This document shows positions 35,053-43,392 of a DNA stretch of 52,452 nucleotides, in pieces. This DNA comes from Natrinema gari JCM 14663 (GTDB lineage: Archaea; Halobacteriota; Halobacteria; Halobacteriales; Natrialbaceae). A model generated the notes under the pieces. It was not told where the DNA came from, ran no database searches, and saw nothing but the letters and a program-made list of their open reading frames with translations. The stretch spans positions 98,198 to 150,649 of the forward strand of contig NZ_AOIJ01000061.1 in the NCBI RefSeq assembly GCF_000337175.1, read 5' to 3'. The translations under genes and the position numbers were made by a program. Numbering within the stretch: position 1 is the stretch's first letter; each line of letters opens with the position of its first letter.

Positions 35053-35949
35053 ATGAATGACGCTCGTGTCGTATCGATTGTTCTTAATTGGAATAATTAT
35101 TCGGATTCGAGAGACTGCATCGAATCTCTCAAAGGTATCTCCTACGGAAACCACGACATCGTCGTTGTAGATAACGGCTCTGAGGACGACTCACTGGAGA
35201 ATTTGCAAGACGACTTCCCTGACGCTGAGTTCGTCCCTTTAGACCGGAATCGAGGATTCTCCGGTGGTATGAACGCTGGAATCTCTTGGGCCCTGGAACG
35301 GGATGCAGATTATGTATGGATCTTAAACAACGATGTCATCGTCAAAGACGACCGTATTCTGGACAAACTCCTCCATTACTTCGACGGTCATAGTGTTGGG
35401 GGAGTGACGCCACAGATTCTGGAATATCCAGACACAGACTCTGCTTGGTTTACCATGGGGGAGGTCGATAGACAGTCTGGCCACTCTATCCATCATCAAT
35501 CTCTCCCCGAGGAATTTGGTGAACCCATCGAAAACGACTATATTCCTTTTTGTTGTTCCCTCTTTTCGACAAGAGTATTTGGGGAATATGGTTATTTGCC
35601 CGGCAAATATTTCATTTACCGGGAAGACGTAGCGTTCTCGTACCAACTTGACGAGGACTATCGCTTACTGACTATCCCTGAATGTACGGTATATCATAAA
35701 AGTAGCAGCAGTGGAGGTGGTGACCTGAACCAGACCTTGTCATATTATACGGCCCGAAACCGATGGCTCTTGTTCCACGAGTATTCGGGCGATATGTCCT
35801 TCTCTCGTTTTTTGTGGCAGTATCTCAAGTGGGGTCTTAGCAGGTGTGGGATGATGGTTAAACGGGCTAAACTTGAGTCCTTGTCCGCTTTCGCACATGG
35901 GACGGTAGATGGAATATTAAATAAGACAGGGAAGGGACGATATCCATGA
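35053..35949 (+). CDS. family 2 glycosyltransferase
   Basis: The protein has 298 residues. VSIVLNWNNYSDSRDCIESL and IVVVDNGSEDDSLENL form the nucleotide-binding half of a GT-A fold; WILNNDVIVKDD carries the DxD-equivalent (NND), and KYFIYREDVAFSYQL has the ED pair of the acceptor/base region. SYYTARNRWLLFHEY near residue 230 is typical of rhamnosyl- and related transferases acting on lipid-linked glycans. It heads a five-gene plus-strand operon; its stop overlaps the next ATG by four bases. Confidence 0.92.
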   Translation: MNDARVVSIVLNWNNYSDSRDCIESLKGISYGNHDIVVVDNGSEDDSLENLQDDFPDAEFVPLDRNRGFSGGMNAGISWALERDADYVWILNNDVIVKDDRILDKLLHYFDGHSVGGVTPQILEYPDTDSAWFTMGEVDRQSGHSIHHQSLPEEFGEPIENDYIPFCCSLFSTRVFGEYGYLPGKYFIYREDVAFSYQLDEDYRLLTIPECTVYHKSSSSGGGDLNQTLSYYTARNRWLLFHEYSGDMSFSRFLWQYLKWGLSRCGMMVKRAKLESLSAFAHGTVDGILNKTGKGRYP

Positions 35950-36884
35950 ACGGAAAACAGAGCTTTATCAATATGTTGGAGAAAGCTAAAATCGGCCTCG
36001 CTAACCCCGAACTATTCGGGAGGGCGATAAACAGACTGTACTATACGAGATTAAACAGTAGAGACTACAACACGGCTGGTGAGAACTTTATCGAAAGAGA
36101 CTGGGACAATCTCGTCATTCTAGACGGTTGTCGATACGATACGTTTGAAGAAGAGAGTACGTTGCCTGGGGAACTTTCAACTGTAATTTCTCGGGGTTCA
36201 ATGACGGTGGAGTTTCTCGAAGGTAATATTACCGACGAATCGATGCTGGATACCGTCTATATTACTGGAAACGGCCAATTCTACCACAACTCCGAGGATC
36301 TGAGCGCATCGTTCTACGAGGTCGAAAACGTTTGGTCTGATTCGAGATTCTGGAACGAAGAGAACCACACAGTTCTACCCGAAACAATGGCAGAACGGGG
36401 CCTAGAAGCGGCCGAACAGTACCCGAACAAACGCCTCATCGTCCACTTTATACAGCCACACTACCCATTCGTTGACTCGGAAATCGAGATCGACGACGCC
36501 TTTGATCCGGAGACGCCTGGGTTTTGGATGCGACTGCTACGGGGTAAGGTCGATGTGGACGAAGACGACGTCCGGGAGGCATATCAGAATAATTTGCGAC
36601 TGGCGCTACCGCATGTCGAGACACTCCTCACGGAACTACCTGGGAAAACCGTTGTTACGTCCGACCATGGGAACATGCTCGGTGAGAAAGTGCCTCCGAT
36701 CCCAGTTCGTGACTGGGGTCACCCCCGTGGGATCTACACTGAGGAATTAGTCAAAGTCCCCTGGCTTGAGTATCAAAACGGGGAGCGAAAAGAAATCTCT
36801 GCTGGCTCGTCGGCCCACGAAGGCGCCGAAATAGACGACGAAGATGTCGAAGCTCACCTCAAAGAACTCGGCTACCTTTCCTGA
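35946..36884 (+). CDS. alkaline-phosphatase-fold enzyme, short form 1
   Basis: The protein has 312 residues, with no signal peptide. RDWDNLVILDGCRYDTFEEE near 51-70 provides the first metal aspartate, and a conserved threonine in SMTVEFLEGN near 92 sits where the superfamily nucleophile is expected. RLIVHFIQPHYPF and KTVVTSDHGNMLGE supply the other metal ligands (D-H-G). No C-x-P-x-R sulfatase motif is present. VEAHLKELGYL at the end is shared with related enzymes here. It sits between two glycosyltransferase genes, so I infer transfer or removal of a phosphate- or sulfate-linked group on a glycan. Its stop is one base before the next start. Confidence 0.85.
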   Translation: MNGKQSFINMLEKAKIGLANPELFGRAINRLYYTRLNSRDYNTAGENFIERDWDNLVILDGCRYDTFEEESTLPGELSTVISRGSMTVEFLEGNITDESMLDTVYITGNGQFYHNSEDLSASFYEVENVWSDSRFWNEENHTVLPETMAERGLEAAEQYPNKRLIVHFIQPHYPFVDSEIEIDDAFDPETPGFWMRLLRGKVDVDEDDVREAYQNNLRLALPHVETLLTELPGKTVVTSDHGNMLGEKVPPIPVRDWGHPRGIYTEELVKVPWLEYQNGERKEISAGSSAHEGAEIDDEDVEAHLKELGYLS

Positions 36885-36885
36885 T

Positions 36886-38100
36886 ATGGATATTCTTCAG
36901 GTTGTTCCAAACCGGGTCCATCCGCCAGATACTGGTGGCGACCATCGAAAGCACGGACTGATGGACGCCTTCGTGACCGCTGGTGACAACGTCATACGGT
37001 ACTGTCAAGGCGGGGATCCCTCCGATTATCTCTCGCGTGAGTTGGAAACCTGGATCGATATCGAGTCGGGGTATCGCGAGGTACGAGTCAACCATCTGTT
37101 CCATGACCTAGCGAGCGTCACAGTTCTCTTCGATTTTCCCTACGTATACCTTGGACCAACGCTAAAACGTGTGCCAACGGAGACACTGCTAAACGAACTC
37201 GAAAGGGCAGATGTCGTCTTCGTGGAAGGTCCCTGGCAAGTTTCTGCCGTGGATTCTCTTCTCGACGATGGCCTACTCGTATATTCGAGTCATAACTACG
37301 AACCAGAGCGATTCTCGACGTTTGCCTCCGGTACGTGCGTCCATCGATATTTCTACGAAAAAGTCGAAGCTGCCGAACGGGATGCGGTGTCGAGTGCCGA
37401 TCTGGTAGTCTGTACATCGGAACGTGATATGGAGATATATCGCCGTGAGTTCGAAGATGTCGATATCTACGTCGCTCCGAATGGAACATACGTCGATGAG
37501 GATCCTACGGTCAATACAGACCAGAACCAGCAGATTCGGGATGAACTCGATGTCGGTGACGACGAATCTCTTGGTCTGTTCGTCGGCAGTAAACACACGC
37601 CAAACATCGAGGCCCTTCGTCTGATTCATGACATAGCTTCGGATGTCGACTCGGAGGGGACTCATCTTGTCGCCGTCGGCACTGCCTGTGATGACGTTGA
37701 TAGACAATCTAGTAACGTCGAACAGCTGGGGTTCGTTGAGGACATCGAACCGTATTTCGAGGCGGCAGACTTTGCCGTTCACCCGATGGTATCGGGCGGC
37801 GGAACGAACATCAAGTTATTCGACTACTTCAATTGGGGTCTTCCCGTCATCTCGACGGAATTCGGGGCTCGTGGGCTCGACGTAACGGATAATCACAACA
37901 TCATCATCTCTGAGATAGAGGGGTTCCCGGAGTCGATTCGGCGACTCCATCGGCATCCCGATCTCCGAGAGGACATTGGAAATGCTGCTCGTGAATTTGT
38001 GCGGGAAAAGTACGACTGGCGCGAAATATCCCGAAAACTCCGTGAAAAAATGTTGACATATGTTAATAATTCGGAAAGGGAAGATTCTATAACTGACTAA
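36886..38100 (+). CDS. GT4-type glycosyltransferase
   Basis: The protein has 404 residues from ATG 36886, which lies one base after the stop of the previous gene. ILQVVPNRVHPPDTGGDHRK is the N-terminal donor-side loop with GG; GLFVGSKHTPNIEALRLI and DFAVHPMVSGGGTNIKLFDY form the C-terminal GT-B half, where GGGTNIKLFDYFNWGLPVIS corresponds to the nucleotide-sugar binding region. The classic E-x7-E is altered to a G-x-N-x(2)-K variant seen in many archaeal and bacterial GT4 enzymes. No membrane helix is seen, so it probably acts at the cytosolic face. Confidence 0.92.
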   Translation: MDILQVVPNRVHPPDTGGDHRKHGLMDAFVTAGDNVIRYCQGGDPSDYLSRELETWIDIESGYREVRVNHLFHDLASVTVLFDFPYVYLGPTLKRVPTETLLNELERADVVFVEGPWQVSAVDSLLDDGLLVYSSHNYEPERFSTFASGTCVHRYFYEKVEAAERDAVSSADLVVCTSERDMEIYRREFEDVDIYVAPNGTYVDEDPTVNTDQNQQIRDELDVGDDESLGLFVGSKHTPNIEALRLIHDIASDVDSEGTHLVAVGTACDDVDRQSSNVEQLGFVEDIEPYFEAADFAVHPMVSGGGTNIKLFDYFNWGLPVISTEFGARGLDVTDNHNIIISEIEGFPESIRRLHRHPDLREDIGNAAREFVREKYDWREISRKLREKMLTYVNNSEREDSITD

Positions 38101-38120
38101 GGGGTAGTTTATTCCGTAGA

Positions 38121-39455
38121 ATGACCAAGAATGTCTTACTCATCACAATCGATTCTCTGAGAAAGGACTATCTACCGTTACATGCCGACTGGTCGCATAC
38201 ACCTGCCGCGGAAGAACTCTTTCAGAAAGGCGTCTCCTTCGAATCTGCGTTTGCCACGGGACCGGCGACGGCGGTGTCGTTTCCGGGGATACTGACGGGA
38301 ACCTTACCGCTCTCCTGTGGAGGTCTCGGACCACTCGAGGAATCACGTCCTCGCTTGGCGAGTGAGATGCAGAAAGCCGGGTTCCAAACCGGTGGTTTCC
38401 AGTCGAATCCATTTCTCTCCCATCATTTCAACTACGATGTCGGCTTCGATACCTTCGAGGACTACCAGAATCCGTTGATGGGAATCGCGACGAAGATATT
38501 CCCTCGGGGTATCGAAGTAAATCACCCGAAACTCCGGCGAATAGACGAGAAAATCAACCTTACGAAGCGGATCAAGGATGTCTATCAGCTTTTCCGTGGC
38601 AAACCCCGTCCGTACGTCGGTGCAGATGTAATTACGGACGATTGTATCGACTGGATTGACGACGCCGACTCGAACTTTTTCGCCTGGGCACACTATATGG
38701 ACGTCCATCATCCCTGTTTCCCACCCGTGGAATATCGAAAGGAGTTCGACGCCGCGGACGTCACGCAAGAGGAAGTTTCGGAGTGGTATTCGGCCTTGAT
38801 TCGCTCACCGGACACCCTCAATTCCGAGGAGATAAACGACCTCGAGAGCCTCTACTGTGCTGCAATTAAATACACGGACCATCAGATCGAACGGATTCTC
38901 CGGAAACTGAAAGAGGAAGGAGAGTTCGAAGATACCCTTATTATCTACACGTCTGACCACGGTGAACTCTTCGGTGACTATGGCCTCTATGGAAAGCCCG
39001 AACGGATGTACGACGAACTCCTACAGGTACCATACATTGTTACCAATGGGCCCGAATACCTAGAATCGTCCAAGGACGAGCTGCTGAGCTTGATGGACAC
39101 GATGGGGATTATCTTCGATGCTGTGGGGATCGACCTGCCAGATTCGTACGAAGGAATTCGCCCCGGTCACGAACAGCGGGATCACATCGTCGGCGAGCAT
39201 CACGCCGAGGGGGAGACCGTGATCGGCGTTCGATCGGAAAAATGGCTGTTCGAACTCGACGAGATGCGGGACACGAAACGACTGTTCGAAATCACGGATA
39301 AGGGGATCGACGAGCGGTCGGTAAACCAAGGGGACGACTACGTCCAATCCGTCGCAGAGAAACGGCTCTCGGAACTCGACATCGAAACGGAACTGCTAGA
39401 GGAAGACCTCGAAGAAGACGTGGAGGACCGCCTCGAGGACCTCGGGTACATCTGA
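38121..39455 (+). CDS. alkaline-phosphatase-fold enzyme, long form (sulfatase-like)
   Basis: The protein has 444 residues. VLLITIDSLRKDYLPLHADW at 5-24 has the sulfatase-type N-terminus with metal aspartate. GPATAVSFPGILTG near 47-60 aligns with the C-x-P-x-R-x(4)-TG sulfatase box, but threonine replaces the cysteine and the arginine is missing, so a formylglycine sulfatase mechanism is unlikely; threonine nucleophiles are usual in phosphotransferases of this fold. LIIYTSDHGELFGDYGLYGK supplies the DHG metal site. VEDRLEDLGYI at the end matches the short forms. It may decorate glycans. Confidence 0.87.
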   Translation: MTKNVLLITIDSLRKDYLPLHADWSHTPAAEELFQKGVSFESAFATGPATAVSFPGILTGTLPLSCGGLGPLEESRPRLASEMQKAGFQTGGFQSNPFLSHHFNYDVGFDTFEDYQNPLMGIATKIFPRGIEVNHPKLRRIDEKINLTKRIKDVYQLFRGKPRPYVGADVITDDCIDWIDDADSNFFAWAHYMDVHHPCFPPVEYRKEFDAADVTQEEVSEWYSALIRSPDTLNSEEINDLESLYCAAIKYTDHQIERILRKLKEEGEFEDTLIIYTSDHGELFGDYGLYGKPERMYDELLQVPYIVTNGPEYLESSKDELLSLMDTMGIIFDAVGIDLPDSYEGIRPGHEQRDHIVGEHHAEGETVIGVRSEKWLFELDEMRDTKRLFEITDKGIDERSVNQGDDYVQSVAEKRLSELDIETELLEEDLEEDVEDRLEDLGYI

Positions 39456-39458
39456 AGG

Positions 39459-40622
39459 ATGGTCACGACGCTACAGCTACACCGGAAGAAACCGTATCCA
39501 CCGGGGAGTGGTGCGGACCGAAGGGTGTGGGAGACCGGGAAGAAATTCTCGGAATTCGGCGATACGTGGGTGGCAGCACCGTGGGAAGGTGATTTCCCCC
39601 CGGAAGAAACGGTTACGCCCGTTGATATCGGAACGACGCTACTCACTTCGAAGATTTGCCGGATCTACCTGTGGACCATCGTGACCACTGCTGAAATTGG
39701 GACCCTCAATGAGGTCCTCGTCCGCAAGAGCCGCAGCGCGGTCGAGAGGGCCGATATCGATCCGGATCTGGTGATCAGTGAGTGTCCACAACTCTCGCCT
39801 GCCGGTGCCACCATCGCTCGGAAGTCGGGCGCGGCCTTTTTGATCAACAAACACAACGCGGAGTTTCGCGTCGTCGACCAGTTCCTCGAAGGGAAACCGA
39901 TTCCAGAGTTTCTCTGCGACCGAATTGTCGACAATCACCGTGCATTCGAGCAGCGGATGATCGATCAGGCTGACGCCGTCGTCTTTATGTCTGACGAGGA
40001 CTGTGACCCCTTCGATTTGAGCGACACGGAGTATCGAATCATCCCGAACGGGACCGACTTCTCGGCCTTGGAAGCGTCGGACGATGTCCGGGAATCACTC
40101 GATGTACCTGGCTTAGATGCCTCGAAGCAATCGTGTATCTTCGTTGGTGCGTACGATTACGATCCGAATCGTGATGCGGCCGAACGAATCGCGCAGGAGT
40201 TCGCGCCTGCCTGTCCCAACGTCCAATTTTTGCTGGTCGGACGGAATCCGCCGTCGGTAGACCAGTCTAACATACTTACACCAGGATTTGTAGACGACCT
40301 TGGATCATGGCTCGCATATGCTGATATTGCACTCTGTCCACTTACAATGGGATCCGGAACGAAGCTAAAGATGTTGGACTACATGGCTGCGGGGCTACCG
40401 ATCGTTACTACTCCGGTCGGCAGTCAGGGTCTTGAAATCGAGGATGGAGAAACAGCTCTCGTTAGAAAATCTACTACGGAGATTGTTGAGGCAATTGAGC
40501 AGCTTGCTGCCTCAGAAGAACTTCGAACTCATCTCGGAGAGAATGCACAAGAACTCGGGAAACAGTATGATTGGAGTAATCTCTTCAAAGAATACGACGC
40601 ACTCATAGAGCAGATCGTTTGA
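39459..40622 (+). CDS. GT4-type glycosyltransferase
   Basis: The protein has 387 residues. PPGSGADRRVWETGKKFSEF is the N-terminal donor loop. INKHNAEFRVVDQFL, YRIIPNGTDFSALE and CIFVGAYDYDPNRDAAERI mark the linker and second Rossmann domain, and CPLTMGSGTKLKMLDYMAAG with LPIVTTPVGSQGLE the sugar-nucleotide pocket, as in family 4 transferases of the same K-variant type as the gene at 36886. It is the last gene of the operon (three-base gap from the previous stop) and converges on the next gene. Confidence 0.92.
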   Translation: MVTTLQLHRKKPYPPGSGADRRVWETGKKFSEFGDTWVAAPWEGDFPPEETVTPVDIGTTLLTSKICRIYLWTIVTTAEIGTLNEVLVRKSRSAVERADIDPDLVISECPQLSPAGATIARKSGAAFLINKHNAEFRVVDQFLEGKPIPEFLCDRIVDNHRAFEQRMIDQADAVVFMSDEDCDPFDLSDTEYRIIPNGTDFSALEASDDVRESLDVPGLDASKQSCIFVGAYDYDPNRDAAERIAQEFAPACPNVQFLLVGRNPPSVDQSNILTPGFVDDLGSWLAYADIALCPLTMGSGTKLKMLDYMAAGLPIVTTPVGSQGLEIEDGETALVRKSTTEIVEAIEQLAASEELRTHLGENAQELGKQYDWSNLFKEYDALIEQIV

Positions 40623-40643
40623 GAACCAAGAACGGTCAACTAA

Positions 40644-41615
40644 TTAGTGCCGGAGCAGTCCCTTAATAAAGCCAATCCCCCACGCCCAAAACCATATAGA
40701 AATTAATATTGCGTAGACTGGCAGCTGAGTCCAGCGATTCCGCTTCTCTGATAAATATACACTCATAGAAATGATGCCTAGGCTGCCTAAAGATAGTGTT
40801 CCGGCTAGTACCTTGAGCCAAGATCGAGACTTAACACTCCCGGCGAGAAAAGAGGCTAAGAGAAGGATTATAGAAGACGGGGCGAAATGGAACCACTCAC
40901 CCATCTCTGGATGGAGTTTCGTCGCTTGGGCCCGTCCAATGCCGTAGCGGTACCCCATCTTTGTGTACGATTTCCAGCTGGGTCGCCGATAATGAAGGAC
41001 CTCTGCCTCGGGGGTGTACAGAATCGTGTAGCCCTTCTCTCGAATCCGGTAGTCCATCTCCTCGTCGTCAACCGTGATGAGGTCGTGGTTGAATCCGCCA
41101 ACTTCTTCGATGACTTCTCGTCGATAGACGACATTACAAGTCGGATTATGGTAGATCTCCCGGGTCTCTTCGCCCTCGAATCCGTATCTAGCGCCAGCAC
41201 CGCTTAGCAGGGAGAGGACGTCGCCGACCGATTTTGCGAACGAGGTATCATCGGGGGGAGTAATGTTTGGACCACCAACAGCTGCCACCTCCCCATGGTC
41301 GTCGAAGTGACTGATGAGCGTCGAAAGCCAGTCATCAGGGACAACACAGTCGGCGTCGGTGAACGCGATGAATTCGCTGTTAGACGCTTTCACGCCGAGT
41401 TCGCGTGCGTAACTGATTGTTCCCTTGTCTTCGAAGATCACGTCGCACCCGTACGTCTCGGCGATTTCGACTGTTCGGTCGTTGGAATGCCCGTCGACGA
41501 TAATCGTATTGTAGGTGCCAACGTAATCCAGGGATTCTAACGAGTCTAAGCAGGCTTCGAGCGTGTCTTCGTCATTATACGTGGGTATGACAATTGACGT
41601 ATCGTACTCCGTCAT
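40644..41615 (-). CDS. family 2 glycosyltransferase with C-terminal membrane helices
   Basis: The protein has 323 residues. IVIPTYNDEDTLEACLDSLE and TIIVDGHSNDRTVEIAE begin a GT-A domain; FIAFTDADCVVPDDWL holds the DxD metal site, VYRREVIEEVGGFN the acceptor loop, and VDDEEMDYRIREKGYTI the ED pair. Two or three hydrophobic helices at about 233-300 tether it to the membrane. AglE/AglI-like archaeal enzymes that load dolichol phosphate glycans have this layout. It is transcribed toward the operon on the left. Confidence 0.9.
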   Translation of the reverse strand: MTEYDTSIVIPTYNDEDTLEACLDSLESLDYVGTYNTIIVDGHSNDRTVEIAETYGCDVIFEDKGTISYARELGVKASNSEFIAFTDADCVVPDDWLSTLISHFDDHGEVAAVGGPNITPPDDTSFAKSVGDVLSLLSGAGARYGFEGEETREIYHNPTCNVVYRREVIEEVGGFNHDLITVDDEEMDYRIREKGYTILYTPEAEVLHYRRPSWKSYTKMGYRYGIGRAQATKLHPEMGEWFHFAPSSIILLLASFLAGSVKSRSWLKVLAGTLSLGSLGIISMSVYLSEKRNRWTQLPVYAILISIWFWAWGIGFIKGLLRH

Positions 41616-41652
41616 CGATAGAGATCTGTGATTATGGTAGATTTGCTGCAGC

Positions 41653-41664
41653 GTATATAAAAAG
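41653..41664. promoter_or_regulatory. TATA-like element between divergent genes
   Basis: GTATATAAAAAG lies in the 118-base gap between the divergent GT2 and alkaline-phosphatase-fold genes. It reads as a TATA box for the plus-strand gene (start 41734, leader of about 40 bases) or, less well, the other way. Confidence 0.4.
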
Positions 41665-41733
41665 CTTCACTACTATTGGTGCCTGAAATTGTTCTAGCTT
41701 TACCGAGGTTTTTCAGTTACTAGAATTGTATCC

Positions 41734-42741
41734 ATGATTTTTGTTCCCATTAGGCCTGCCTCTATCCACATTCAAATAACAAGTTTAATCAGCAAAGTAG
41801 AACGACGAGGTGTAACAAGTGGTATTTCAATGGTTGTCAAGGAAATCTTCCAAAATATAGGGCGCCCACGCCTCCTCTGCCAGATGATGAATATCTCATA
41901 TTATTCGTTGAAGAAGCGACTCGGCCAGTTGCCAGAAGGAATTGATGTGATGGAGGAGGACTGGGATAACCTCATTATTCTGGATGCATGCCGATACGAT
42001 GCCTTTGTAACAGCATGGGCGAACCGGAAGACCTTGGACGGGGAATTGAAGCAAGTTCGTTCAAAGGCACCGTTTACGAACGAGTTTTTACGGGAAAACG
42101 TACATCAGCGTGATCTCACCGATACCGTCTATGTTACGTCAAGCCCCCACCTTCATAAAACGAATGACGGAGTATACCAACCGATTGAAGCTAACTTTGC
42201 AGCAGTCGACCATGTATGGAAACACGAGGATCGTTTCGACCCCGGTCTCCTCGTTGATCGGACGAAGAAAGCACTAGAGAAGTATCCTAATAAGCGAATC
42301 ATCGCCCATATGATTCCTCCTCATCAACCATATTTTGGGGAGTCTGCTGATAAACTTGAGGAGATTCTTACGTCATACGAAATTGAGAACTGGAAAGGAA
42401 TGGTCGCCAACGAGATCCCGGTGGATGATGAACTCATCTGGCGGGCATATGCAGAAAATCTTGCTGTCGCTATGAGGCACACTGAAGATTTGGTTGATGT
42501 ATTGGATGGAAAAACAGTTGTAACCGCGGATCACGGCCAGTTGCTAGGTGATCGAGAGTTCCCAATCCCAGTTAAAGGATATGGCCATCCTTCCCTGTAT
42601 GTCGACGAATTATTGAACGTACCATGGCTGGAATGCACGTATAATAAGCGACGAACGATTACAGATCAAGGGGAAAGCGATACCGAGGAGGAAGCAGAGG
42701 AAAAAGCTAAAGAAGCTTTACGTGATTTAGGATACCTATAG
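41734..42741 (+). CDS. alkaline-phosphatase-fold enzyme, short form 2
   Basis: The protein has 335 residues if ATG 41734 is used; ATG 41830 (MVVKEIFQNIG) would remove 32 less typical residues. MEEDWDNLIILDACRYDAFV and APFTNEFLRENV mirror the first short form at 35946, including the threonine. KRIIAHMIPPHQPYFGES and KTVVTADHGQLLGDREF are the same metal-site blocks (D-H-G), and ALRDLGYL ends it. About half the sequence is alike between the two by eye, so they are paralogues. It is followed by transposase relics. Confidence 0.83.
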   Translation: MIFVPIRPASIHIQITSLISKVERRGVTSGISMVVKEIFQNIGRPRLLCQMMNISYYSLKKRLGQLPEGIDVMEEDWDNLIILDACRYDAFVTAWANRKTLDGELKQVRSKAPFTNEFLRENVHQRDLTDTVYVTSSPHLHKTNDGVYQPIEANFAAVDHVWKHEDRFDPGLLVDRTKKALEKYPNKRIIAHMIPPHQPYFGESADKLEEILTSYEIENWKGMVANEIPVDDELIWRAYAENLAVAMRHTEDLVDVLDGKTVVTADHGQLLGDREFPIPVKGYGHPSLYVDELLNVPWLECTYNKRRTITDQGESDTEEEAEEKAKEALRDLGYL

Positions 42742-42823
42742 AAAGAGGGTGTCATAGAACTCTTCTCACACCGTGATAATCGTGTTTCCCGGATTATCTC
42801 CACGTTCGTAGTTGGTGATAGCG
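42742..42823 (-). repeat. transposase-end relic, copy 1
   Basis: About 82 bases match copy 2 (45175-45256) with about six differences, in the same orientation. On the minus strand it encodes LLAITNYERGDNPGNTIITV and a TGA at 42766, the same C-terminus as copy 2, followed by AAGAGTTCTATGACACCCTC, which looks like an element terminus. The protein piece seems to continue upstream to about 42,950 in degraded form. No transposase core is left. Confidence 0.65.
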
Positions 42824-43189
42824 AGCAGAACTTGGCAGACGGACTGATAGGTAGATGGACGGTGTTCAACGTTAGTGATATAGCGGGGCTCAACATTCGT
42901 GGGCGGGTTCTGCAACAGACTGGAACCCCGAAGAATTTTAACTTCCTTCATAGGTGTTGGAAGGAAAGGAACAATCCTGGCATAAATCTAAGAATAAACG
43001 GCGGTGACGGTGTGAGGTTTAGTTTCCCTGATGGGCGGTTTCAGGTATACCATGAGTCCGAGTCACAGCCGGGAATGGTCGGCATCGATGGTTATGAGGT
43101 GGTCGCAGAGGTAGTGGTCTGTTCGCCTTTGGCCTGTGCCGTGGTGACGGAAACGGAGGTGGGGTAGTTAATATAGAAATATGATATGA

Positions 43190-43345
43190 ATGGTCATTTC
43201 GTGGTAGTACCGGACTCCAGCCGTTCAGCCGCATCAGCTTTAGCCTGTCGCGGATGTAGATCGTGCTCTTGTCCAGTTCGTCAGCGAGCGAACCGGTCCT
43301 CCCACAACCGTCACCTAGGAGATCAAAAATGGTGATAGCGTTCGC
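43190..43345 (-). pseudogene. winged-helix regulator remnant
   Basis: Minus-strand reading gives ANAITIFDLLGDGCGRTGSL and ADELDKSTIYIRDRLKLMRL, NGW, the start and recognition helix of a haloarchaeal winged-helix protein. The expected RYYHE that follows appears in another frame, so there is a frameshift at about 43,210. The rest of the gap back to 42,960 shows nothing recognisable. Confidence 0.55.
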
Positions 43346-43392
43346 GAGTGCTGATAGCAAACCTTTTTTGGCTGTTCTGTGCCTGTACTGTT

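Noticed and set aside
38121-39455. A classical arylsulfatase
   Set aside because: The position of the formylglycine cysteine or serine is threonine and the following Pro and Arg are absent, so a sulfatase label would be misleading.
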